Below, in pieces: positions 54,616-60,992 of a DNA stretch of 64,000 bases. Both the position numbers and the translations under genes were made by a program. The DNA comes from a virus. The notes beneath the pieces are model-generated. The model worked only from the letters and a program-made list of their open reading frames with translations. It ran no database searches and was not told the DNA's origin. The stretch is taken from positions 1-64,000 of the IMG/VR virus record IMGVR_UViG_3300030103_005573; one strand, written 5' to 3'. Within the stretch, counting starts at the first letter, position 1. Each line of letters opens with the position of its first letter.

Positions 54616-55071
54616 TTATTGAGAATTAGCATCATACCCAAGTGATTCATCAGTAATACTTAGGCGATAATGCCTATCAACATAACCAAATAAATTAAGA
54701 GCACTATTTTGGTCGGCTTTGGCATAAATTGCTACGTCTTTGTGAGGAATGCCAGGGTAGACCTGGATTAAACCCACTTCCTTATCAACATCTATAACAA
54801 TTGTCTTAGAAGCATCTGTAAAATCCCCAGTTCCACCTATCTCTAAAGTCAAGATTCTATCGTTAGAACTACTATAATTTGATACCCATAAAAACACTTC
54901 ATCATAGGCATAATTAGCTGCCTGGTGCACTAAAACCCCACCAGTAGTTAAGACAAGAGGAGAGGTATCAGAATCCCCCGATAATCCTATTCTAGCGACT
55001 CTGGTTGGGCTTTGTTTATATGCAGTACCCGATATTGTTGGTGCGGGTGGTTGTTTTCCTAATCTAGTCAT
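54616..55071 (-). CDS. Probable virion decoration/fibre-associated protein
   Basis: A 151-residue soluble protein with a Pro/Thr-rich N terminus (TRLGKQPPAPTISGTAYKQS) and a compact β-rich body (EVFLWVSNYSSSNDRILTLE; TIVIDVDKEVGLIQVYPG). It resembles small β-sandwich decoration or fibre-head proteins. No signal peptide. The GGAG ribosome-binding site lies seven bases before the ATG; a TATTTAT-type motif is located ~20 bases upstream. It is 16 bases downstream-of-transcription from the fibre gene. The role is inferred from context. Confidence 0.55.
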   Translation of the reverse strand: MTRLGKQPPAPTISGTAYKQSPTRVARIGLSGDSDTSPLVLTTGGVLVHQAANYAYDEVFLWVSNYSSSNDRILTLEIGGTGDFTDASKTIVIDVDKEVGLIQVYPGIPHKDVAIYAKADQNSALNLFGYVDRHYRLSITDESLGYDANSQ

Positions 55072-55090
55072 AGAAATCTCCTGGAGCTTC

Positions 55091-55099
55091 TATAAATAT
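55091..55099 (-). promoter_or_regulatory. Candidate late-promoter motif (ATATTTATA)
   Basis: The coding strand reads ATATTTATA about 20 bases before the start of the 54616-55071 gene, in a gap of only 36 bases. This is a further copy of the motif at 5211 and 53679. The short distance to the start makes a promoter less likely here than at the other two sites. Confidence 0.3.
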
Positions 55100-55107
55100 C
55101 TTATGAA

Positions 55108-55287
55108 TTATATTTTTTCATCTCCGTAGATGTTTAATGTAATGACACCTCTAGGTGATTCGGGTTGAGGATATGCTTGACTAGGCTCTGGATAGATTTC
55201 TAGAGGTAATTCTAAACTCCTCTCTGAAAGGGGTTTTTGTTTTGGTTTTTTTATAACAACAATTACAGGCTTATAATGTCCCGGCAT
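55108..55287 (-). CDS. Small proline-rich protein, unknown
   Basis: A 59-residue protein starting MPGHYKPVIVVIKKPKQKP, followed by SERSLELPLEIYPEPSQAYP and QPESPRGVITLNIYG. I chose the ATG at 55287 because a GGAGAG ribosome-binding site lies six bases before it; the longer frame to 55362 would overlap the protease gene. Proline-rich with a short hydrophobic strand, no enzyme motif. It follows the protease gene by 16 bases in the same orientation. Possibly a peptide tail or an inhibitor of a neighbour; not known. Confidence 0.55.
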   Translation of the reverse strand: MPGHYKPVIVVIKKPKQKPLSERSLELPLEIYPEPSQAYPQPESPRGVITLNIYGDEKI

Positions 55288-55303
55288 CGTGTCTCTCCAA
55301 AAA

Positions 55304-56236
55304 TTATCTAGGAGAAAAAACATCTCCCATATTTTTAACGCTCTGAATATGGAAATATTCACTCATTTTTTTATGTAGTTTTTGACTCATTTCTAACATT
55401 TGTACATCTGTTTTGTCCACATTCTTATTCATTCTAGCCCACACTTTCATTTCTGCTTGGGCGATGGAATTTTTAAGGAAAACTTTAATAGCCATCAATG
55501 GAGATGCTACACCAATATTCTCCATAGATCTATATCCAGCAAAGATGTTTCCGATCAATTCATTATTGATATTCATGATAGGAGAACCGCTGCTTCCGGG
55601 CTTAGTTGGCATACTATACATGGCATACCCTTCTGGCGAATACCCTGTAAAGTATCCATCAAAAGTTAATACCATCCTGGGAAATACAATTCCATGAGGT
55701 GCGGCCATATTGTAAGCTAACTCTCCACGCTTGGGGGATGATTTAGCAACTTTAAGAACAGGAGGCTTTACTAGTACTGACCCTACCTCTAACAAACAGA
55801 GATCAAATCTTTTATCTATAGCTACCACAGAAGCTTGATGTCTAAAGCCATTATAATCAATTACAGTAAATTTTTGACCAAGGTGAGTTACTACCACACC
55901 ATCAATTTTTCTCTCGGGAACAAATGTACTTCTACAAGAATGTCCAGCGGTAAGAGCGTAACTTACACCAGTGTCAACCTCACTATGTTTGATAAATGAC
56001 CCAGAAGAAACGGCTCTTGAGGTAGCATTTTGACATTTAATCTTATTATTTTTATCTAATTCACAACCTTTCCAATGTGTATCACTGCGTAATTGTATAA
56101 ATGATTGTACCGGAAAATTATGTCTTATTGGCTTTACATGATTAGGTGTAGCGCAGGCAGAAGAGCAACTTGTGACCATAATATACAACAGGGTGATTGA
56201 ACACACTCGCAGGGCATCGGTAAATATACGCATCAT
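55304..56236 (-). CDS. Trypsin-like serine protease, lipoprotein
   Basis: A 310-residue exported protease. The N terminus is a signal peptide ending in VTSC (lipobox with Cys24), so the mature protein is probably lipid-anchored on the periplasmic side of the envelope. The trypsin-like catalytic triad is present: YALTAGHSC with His99, DKRFDLCLLEV with Asp145 and TKPGSSGSPIMN with Ser216. A pair of extra Cys in the mature N-terminal part (Cys58 and Cys68) may form a disulphide. Length fits S1-family members. Phages rarely carry such proteases. It is transcribed divergently from three exported proteins on the other strand, which suggests a shared purpose at the host surface. Confidence 0.82.
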   Translation of the reverse strand: MMRIFTDALRVCSITLLYIMVTSCSSACATPNHVKPIRHNFPVQSFIQLRSDTHWKGCELDKNNKIKCQNATSRAVSSGSFIKHSEVDTGVSYALTAGHSCRSTFVPERKIDGVVVTHLGQKFTVIDYNGFRHQASVVAIDKRFDLCLLEVGSVLVKPPVLKVAKSSPKRGELAYNMAAPHGIVFPRMVLTFDGYFTGYSPEGYAMYSMPTKPGSSGSPIMNINNELIGNIFAGYRSMENIGVASPLMAIKVFLKNSIAQAEMKVWARMNKNVDKTDVQMLEMSQKLHKKMSEYFHIQSVKNMGDVFSPR

Positions 56237-56277
56237 AAAATAACTATTTCCGAATTGGGACTTTCTGTCTATATAAG

Positions 56278-56305
56278 TTGTATTATTTTAATACTATCCT
56301 ATAAT
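56278..56305 (+). promoter_or_regulatory. Candidate promoter for the plus-strand surface cassette
   Basis: TTGTAT (56278-56283), a 16-base spacer and a perfect TATAAT (56300-56305) precede the first plus-strand gene by 17 bases. The -35 is weak. A perfect inverted repeat, GTATTA-TTT-TAATAC (56280-56294), overlaps the -35 and fills most of the spacer, a place suited to a repressor or to a divergent switch. Confidence 0.55.
56280..56294. repeat. Inverted repeat in the divergent promoter region, possible operator
   Basis: GTATTA and TAATAC form perfect six-base arms around TTT in the 86-base gap between the trypsin-like protease (minus) and the plus-strand cassette. It overlaps the -35 side of the plus promoter. 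There is no T run at the right place for a terminator. Confidence 0.5.
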
Positions 56306-56322
56306 AAAGAAGGTATAACAAG

Positions 56323-56622
56323 ATGTTGTTACAAATGAAATCCCTCTTCAAGTCAGTCGCTATCATATTAGCGGCTTTAGTTTTATTTACCCAAAATGCT
56401 TATGGCAACGATGAGCAAACAACCATTAAACCAGTCTGGGAAAAAATAAATGGGGAGTGGAAATTTAACAATGAAACTAAAAACTCGTACCAAAGTTTAG
56501 TCTATGTTATTACAACAACTAAGAATAATTCAACAAAAAACATACTTACTAAAGAGATGGTCAAACTTCCGTTCGTTTTAATTCTAGATGGACACAAAAA
56601 AGAAGGACTATCATTACACTAA
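56323..56622 (+). CDS. Small secreted protein, unknown
   Basis: A 99-residue protein with an N-terminal signal peptide: basic residues, then a hydrophobic core (VAIILAALVLFTQNAYG) and a probable cut after AYG, leaving a mature protein of about 70 residues. The mature part is β-prone and polar (VWEKINGEWKFNNETKNSYQ) with no known motif. An AGAAGG ribosome-binding site lies ~8 bases before the ATG. It begins the plus-strand cassette and is 17 bases upstream of the next gene. Cassette context suggests periplasmic or surface action. Confidence 0.7.
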   Translation: MLLQMKSLFKSVAIILAALVLFTQNAYGNDEQTTIKPVWEKINGEWKFNNETKNSYQSLVYVITTTKNNSTKNILTKEMVKLPFVLILDGHKKEGLSLH

Positions 56623-56639
56623 AATATTGGGAGTAGAAA

Positions 56640-57125
56640 ATGATAAGAGTATTAACACGTAAAAGGGTACTCTTATTTATTCTAGGAATTGTCTCCCTTT
56701 TAGCTGCCTCTCTGATATATTATAACAGTATTAAGCCCGAACTTGTTCTATCGGGGGATGTCACATATTATCTCCCAGGACAAAGAAGCAATTGCCAGTG
56801 GGTCATGCAGGCAGATCACAACTTATATAACACACCTGGTGAGACTACCGAGATTCGCATAGGAATTCCCTCTGCTCAAAAAATGGGGTTTATCAGTGGA
56901 AGAGTAGAGGTCGGACCTCACAATACCTTAATCTTAGCTTTTATACCACCTGGAAAATCTAAAGATAAGATTCCTGTAGTATTGACTGCTGATTACTCAG
57001 AAAAAACATTGCCTATTGATTTTGTTCGTTTCAGATGGGCACAAAGTAGTGCCATAACTATACTTTTATTTTCTAGTAAAAATAAATGTTTATCGTCAAT
57101 TCCAGCTAGCGGTTTAACAAAATGA
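56640..57125 (+). CDS. Membrane-anchored exported protein, unknown
   Basis: A 161-residue protein with an N-terminal membrane segment (residues 9-27, VLLFILGIVSLLAASLIYY) after a Lys/Arg-rich start, so the rest lies outside the cytoplasm. The mature region contains a β-rich domain (ELVLSGDVTYYLPGQR; TTEIRIGIPSAQ; RVEVGPHNTLILAFIPPG) with two Cys. A GGGAG ribosome-binding site lies eight bases before the ATG. It overlaps the vWA gene by four bases, so they are translated together. No known family. Confidence 0.68.
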   Translation: MIRVLTRKRVLLFILGIVSLLAASLIYYNSIKPELVLSGDVTYYLPGQRSNCQWVMQADHNLYNTPGETTEIRIGIPSAQKMGFISGRVEVGPHNTLILAFIPPGKSKDKIPVVLTADYSEKTLPIDFVRFRWAQSSAITILLFSSKNKCLSSIPASGLTK

Positions 57126-58369
57126 GATTAATTAAAATCCTACCTGCACTACTATTGTTTTTTGCATGTGAGGAGGATCGCCTAGTAAAATTAGAATGTG
57201 TACCTGGTGAAAAACTTGTGTGCGATGAACATGGGCAGGATTTTCCTGCGGCGGACCCTGTTGATATTGCAAAACGAGCAGGTCAATGTTCTTATGGTAT
57301 AAAAACATGCACGGTAAGAGGATGGTCAGAATGCATAGGAGCACAAGGACCTACTGATGAAATATGTGATGGAATAGATAACGACTGTGATGCCATAATT
57401 GATGAAACTTATCCAGAAGAACACCAACTTTGTGGATTTGAAGAGAATATAGATTATGGAGTTGGTATATGTAAACCAGGAGTTATGAGTTGTTATAATG
57501 GAGTTTTATATTGTGGTGGACATGTCGGACCTACTGATGAAATTTGTGATGGTGTTGATAATAATTGTGATGGCACTATAGATGAAGGCATTGCTAACTC
57601 CACAGCAATCGTATGTTATGAAGGTCCAGATGGAACTCTGGGTGTTGGAGAATGCAGGGCAGGAATTAGATATTGTACAGATGGATCTTTTGGTGGACCA
57701 TGTGACAGTCAAATTTTGCCAGTATTAGAACGATGTGATAATTTAGATAATGATTGTGATGGAGAAGTTGATGAGGGATTTGACACCCGTGGTGTAGATT
57801 TAGTTTTTGTTATTGATATCTCCGGTTCGTTTAGGGATGAGATAGACTCAATGGTACAAGGTATTACTCCCCTTTTAGACGACCCGATAACGAGCACATT
57901 TCGCTTTGGACTCGTTGTCGTAGGTGCTAGGGCAGGTGACGACCTAAGACCCGCATATCACCTCGCAAGAATGGTGTCTGATTTTGTTCCCGCTGATGAG
58001 TTTTTGGCTGTAATAGAAGCTGGAAGAATGGTTCCAAGTGCTGGACAAGAGCCAACAGTAGATACAATGTATTGGTCAATGAATGAATATCCATTTTCAT
58101 GGAGGACAGGTGCACAAAAAGTTATTATAACAATGACGGACGAAGAAGCTCAAACAACATTCTCACACCCAAGGACTTGTTTTGAGGTAGCAGAGCACGC
58201 AGATAATCTTGGATTTGAATTATTTGTTTTCGCTCTCCAACAACACCACAATACATTTATAAATTGTGTTAGGGGCAGGAGAGATAGGTTATATACTCCT
58301 ACAGCAAATTCAGAAACTGTATTTCTACAGATCAGAGCTATTTTTGAGGATCTTTGTATGGGAGGGTAA
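57122..58369 (+). CDS. Lipoprotein with three DNDCDG-type repeats and a vWA domain
   Basis: A 415-residue exported protein. The short signal peptide ends in LLLFFAC (Cys16, probable lipid attachment, although Phe at -3 is not ideal). Three copies of the EICDGIDNDCDxxIDE-type motif follow at residues 80-95, 140-155 and 203-218, the putative metal-binding motif common in Myxococcota and related bacteria, each within a Cys-rich module. Residues ~225-410 form a von Willebrand A domain: VDLVFVIDISGSF carries the MIDAS residues Asp232, Ser234 and Ser236, and KVIITMTDEEA the later acidic MIDAS residue. Such proteins bind other surface proteins. The gene abuts the convergent 58370 gene without a spacer. 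A bacterial origin is likely. Confidence 0.85.
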   Translation: MRLIKILPALLLFFACEEDRLVKLECVPGEKLVCDEHGQDFPAADPVDIAKRAGQCSYGIKTCTVRGWSECIGAQGPTDEICDGIDNDCDAIIDETYPEEHQLCGFEENIDYGVGICKPGVMSCYNGVLYCGGHVGPTDEICDGVDNNCDGTIDEGIANSTAIVCYEGPDGTLGVGECRAGIRYCTDGSFGGPCDSQILPVLERCDNLDNDCDGEVDEGFDTRGVDLVFVIDISGSFRDEIDSMVQGITPLLDDPITSTFRFGLVVVGARAGDDLRPAYHLARMVSDFVPADEFLAVIEAGRMVPSAGQEPTVDTMYWSMNEYPFSWRTGAQKVIITMTDEEAQTTFSHPRTCFEVAEHADNLGFELFVFALQQHHNTFINCVRGRRDRLYTPTANSETVFLQIRAIFEDLCMGG

Positions 58370-58756
58370 TTACTCTTCTTTTTTATCTTCCCCGAAAGAC
58401 ATTTCTACAGTCTCTTTACCTTTCTCAAAGGCAAAACCCATGTTGCCATTCGGCGTTATGAATGATGTACCTTTCCCATCTTCATCATTTTCTAATTCTG
58501 AATACATATAGGTTTCTACGTTTTTTCGTAGTTGTTTGGTTTTTAAATACATATCTTTAAAAAGGTCTTCAAGTTCTTTAGATTTTTGTAAAGATTTCTT
58601 AGGGTCCCCATGCTTTAGACTTGCAAGAAGAAGTGGTATGACATCTGGGTGTCTTCTCTCAAAAGCCTCAATAGAATCTAGTGCCAATAGATGAAGAAAT
58701 TTACCAGCTTTATAGTTTTTAATGTTTAACTTAAGTTCTATGTCTTTAACTTTCAT
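58370..58756 (-). CDS. Helical acidic phage protein, unknown
   Basis: A 128-residue protein with an all-helical middle (LLALDSIEAFERRHPDVIPL; LEDLFKDMYLKTKQLRKNVE) and a C-terminal β-hairpin-like SFITPNGNMGFAFEKG followed by an acidic tail. The gene ends exactly one base after the stop of the plus-strand vWA gene, so the convergent transcripts meet there with no terminator visible. A GGGAG ribosome-binding site lies about seven bases before the ATG. No motif suggests a function. Confidence 0.6.
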   Translation of the reverse strand: MKVKDIELKLNIKNYKAGKFLHLLALDSIEAFERRHPDVIPLLLASLKHGDPKKSLQKSKELEDLFKDMYLKTKQLRKNVETYMYSELENDEDGKGTSFITPNGNMGFAFEKGKETVEMSFGEDKKEE

Positions 58757-58783
58757 TTAATTCTCCCTGTAGGGTTTTTCTAA

Positions 58784-59332
58784 TTAGTAATTATCTTCCA
58801 CATGTTTCTTAATTTGTGCTCTTATAGCTTCTTTTTCTTCCTCTGTTTCCGCATTTGCCCAGCCCCATGCCAACGTAGCTCTCATATTGTCTGATTTATG
58901 CGATCCATCTTTAATATAGTTTTCTAACTCTCCTGAGATCTCATCTGCATCTATATCATCTGTTTTGATTTTTAGAGTAGATGCGATAACAAACAGTGTA
59001 GCCATATCACATTCTTCATAAGCTTCAGAAGCCTGAGAGAAGTACTCTGTTAAAACTTCTGAGTCTACTTTATCTGGGTGTGTAGCTTTTGAGATTCTTC
59101 TGTATAACTTTTTCATATCTCTGGTAGGCGTTGGTTTTTTCTTTTCTGTTTCTTCCAACGATGACGGAGCAGTATTCTTTTTTGCAGACTCTATCATTCT
59201 TTTATATTCTTCTGGAAAATCTTTATAGAACTGTTCTTTAAACTTCATGAAGAGATCTGTGGTTTCCTCCAAATCCTCAGAGACATATTGTGCCTTAAAT
59301 ACTAACTTTTTAATGTTTGGCTTTTTTGGCAT
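58784..59332 (-). CDS. J-domain protein
   Basis: A 182-residue protein with a C-terminal half resembling a DnaJ J-domain: RDMKKLYRRISKATHPDKVD carries the HPD motif at residues 85-87, then SQASEAYEECD. The J-domain activates host DnaK to fold or remodel client proteins. The N-terminal 60 residues are charged and helical. The Gly/Phe and zinc-finger parts of full DnaJ are missing, so it is a short, dedicated cochaperone. AGGA lies about ten bases before the ATG. It is downstream-of-transcription from the three big fibre genes, separated by a strong terminator, so it may need its own promoter or read-through. Fibre folding could be its task; that is inference. Confidence 0.72.
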   Translation of the reverse strand: MPKKPNIKKLVFKAQYVSEDLEETTDLFMKFKEQFYKDFPEEYKRMIESAKKNTAPSSLEETEKKKPTPTRDMKKLYRRISKATHPDKVDSEVLTEYFSQASEAYEECDMATLFVIASTLKIKTDDIDADEISGELENYIKDGSHKSDNMRATLAWGWANAETEEEKEAIRAQIKKHVEDNY

Positions 59333-59347
59333 ATAATAAATATCCTT

Positions 59348-59383
59348 TAAAAAAAGAAAGGGGCAGCCGAAGCCGCCCCTTTC
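59348..59383 (-). terminator. Rho-independent terminator after the fibre genes
   Basis: On the minus strand GAAAGGGGCGGC, a TTCG loop and GCTGCCCCTTTC form a 12-pair stem with one G-U pair (59356-59383), followed by T residues. It lies just after the stop of the 59424-60947 gene and would end the fibre-gene transcript before the J-domain gene. Confidence 0.9.
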
Positions 59384-59423
59384 AAATAAAACTATAGACT
59401 GTCTAGATGAAGTTAAACTTCAA

Positions 59424-60947
59424 TTAGCCAGGCTGAACTTCTAGTTGCATGACGTTCTCAGCACCAGATGTATTGTATTCAAAGACCAAGTGGACTTTAT
59501 CAACACCATCTTCAAGTTTGAGAGTACCGCCATCAGAGCCGTCACCGTCAAACTTAAACTTAGCAGCAAACGCATCAATGTTACCTTGTAGTGCATTATC
59601 AGCAGCAAGACGGTCACCTTCTTCAATCCCAATGCTAGTAGCAATACCACTATCAGCGACTTGACGAATGTTAGTCTGATTTGCTTCAGCAGTACCACGA
59701 GCAGCAGTTTCTGCATCAATCTCAGCCTGAATACCATTGTCACCAGAGATGCGTAGTGCTTCTTCACTGTCAACAGCAAGAGAGCGAACACCTTCTTCTG
59801 CGGTGTTTGCTGCAATTGCAGCAGCCTTAGCAGAGGACATGCCAGCTTCTTCAGTAGAAACGTCGGCAGAGCGGTTGGCTGATTCTGTTGCTATAGCAGC
59901 CATCAAAACACCATTAGCATTTAGACGAGCAACTTTTTCTGAAGACATCGCTGCTTCCATGGTAGAAATTTCAGATGAAAGAGCACCAGAAAGAACTACA
60001 TCGCCCGAAAGCATAGAAGAGTTCTCAGCAGCAACAGCAGCGGCACGATCACCAGCTTCAGAAGCTACGTTACCAGCGATGACTGCATCAGCAGCTTCAT
60101 AAGCTGCCTTCTCAACAGAAAGAGCATCTTTACGATCAAGAGTTTCTTGACCAACGAGAACACCGATAGAAGAATCAGCATCACCACGAGCAGTAGCTTC
60201 AGCAGCTACGCCTGCAATTCTTGCAGCTTCTTGTGTATCAATATCACCCTGGATTGCAGCATCACCAGCAGCACGAGCAGTAGCTTCGGCAGTGACAGCA
60301 GCAGCACGAGCTACTTCAGCGTCATCAATGTCACCAGAGATGCCGGCATCAGCAGTAAGACGTGCAGCTTTTTCAGTTGACGAAGCAGCGGCACGAGCAG
60401 TTTCTTGTGCGTCAATTTGACCACTTAGAGTAGCATCATCAGCAGCACGCTTGGATGCTTGAGCAGTTACCTCAGAAGCACGATTAGTAGCTTCATCAGC
60501 AATACGTGTCTCCATGGAAAGGTCAGCAGCAGAGCGCAAAGCAGCTTCAGCAGCTAGATCAGCGATACGTTCTGCTACCGCACTAGACAAGTCGCCAGAC
60601 AAGGACGAATCCATTGCTTCACGAGCAGCTTTTTCTACGGACAATGCAGAAGACTGATCACCAGCTTCAGAGTCAATGTTACCCTGAATAACTGTATCAG
60701 CATCACCACGGGATGTAACTTCACTAGCGAGAGCAGAGTTTTCATCACCCTCTTCTGTGGCTAGATTAGCAGAAAGAACGTTACGTGCAGCCAATTCAGC
60801 AGTAAACGCATCATTCAAGGAGTGATCTCCACCTGCGGGGTTAGCAACCTGTAAGACTTCTGCTAGTTCACCAGCAGATTCAATCATCTTTTTCTGAAGG
60901 ACTAATCCGCTACCGGATGAATCCTCAATATATACATTTTTTGGCAT
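59424..60947 (-). CDS. Ala-rich coiled-coil fibre protein (copy A)
   Basis: A 507-residue fibre protein. Residues 1-44 form an N-terminal domain with SGSGLVLQKKMIESAGELAE, shared with copy B. Residues 45-62 are an 18-residue unit, 63-439 exactly thirteen 29-residue repeats and 440-457 a final 18-residue unit; 458-507 form a β-rich C-terminal domain (KFKFDGDGSDGGTLKLEDG). In the repeats Ala dominates, with Arg at position 18, Asp at 22 and Ile/Leu/Val at 11, 25 and 29, a regular coiled-coil-like spacing. Base composition is GC-richer than neighbouring genes owing to Ala codons. GGAG lies before the ATG. A terminator follows the stop. A long tail or head fibre is the obvious role. Confidence 0.8.
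   Translation of the reverse strand: MPKNVYIEDSSGSGLVLQKKMIESAGELAEVLQVANPAGGDHSLNDAFTAELAARNVLSANLATEEGDENSALASEVTSRGDADTVIQGNIDSEAGDQSSALSVEKAAREAMDSSLSGDLSSAVAERIADLAAEAALRSAADLSMETRIADEATNRASEVTAQASKRAADDATLSGQIDAQETARAAASSTEKAARLTADAGISGDIDDAEVARAAAVTAEATARAAGDAAIQGDIDTQEAARIAGVAAEATARGDADSSIGVLVGQETLDRKDALSVEKAAYEAADAVIAGNVASEAGDRAAAVAAENSSMLSGDVVLSGALSSEISTMEAAMSSEKVARLNANGVLMAAIATESANRSADVSTEEAGMSSAKAAAIAANTAEEGVRSLAVDSEEALRISGDNGIQAEIDAETAARGTAEANQTNIRQVADSGIATSIGIEEGDRLAADNALQGNIDAFAAKFKFDGDGSDGGTLKLEDGVDKVHLVFEYNTSGAENVMQLEVQPG
59631..60761 (-). repeat. Thirteen 29-residue (87-bp) coding repeats, copy A
   Basis: Covers residues 63-439 of the 59424-60947 product. All thirteen units are exactly 29 residues with no insertion. 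The sequences are diverged, so the repeat is easier to see in protein than in DNA. The flanking 18-residue units equal a repeat minus 11 residues. Confidence 0.9.
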
Positions 60948-60992
60948 TTTATTTTTATCTCCTTATAAAATGTTTTTGTTAATTGCTATCCC

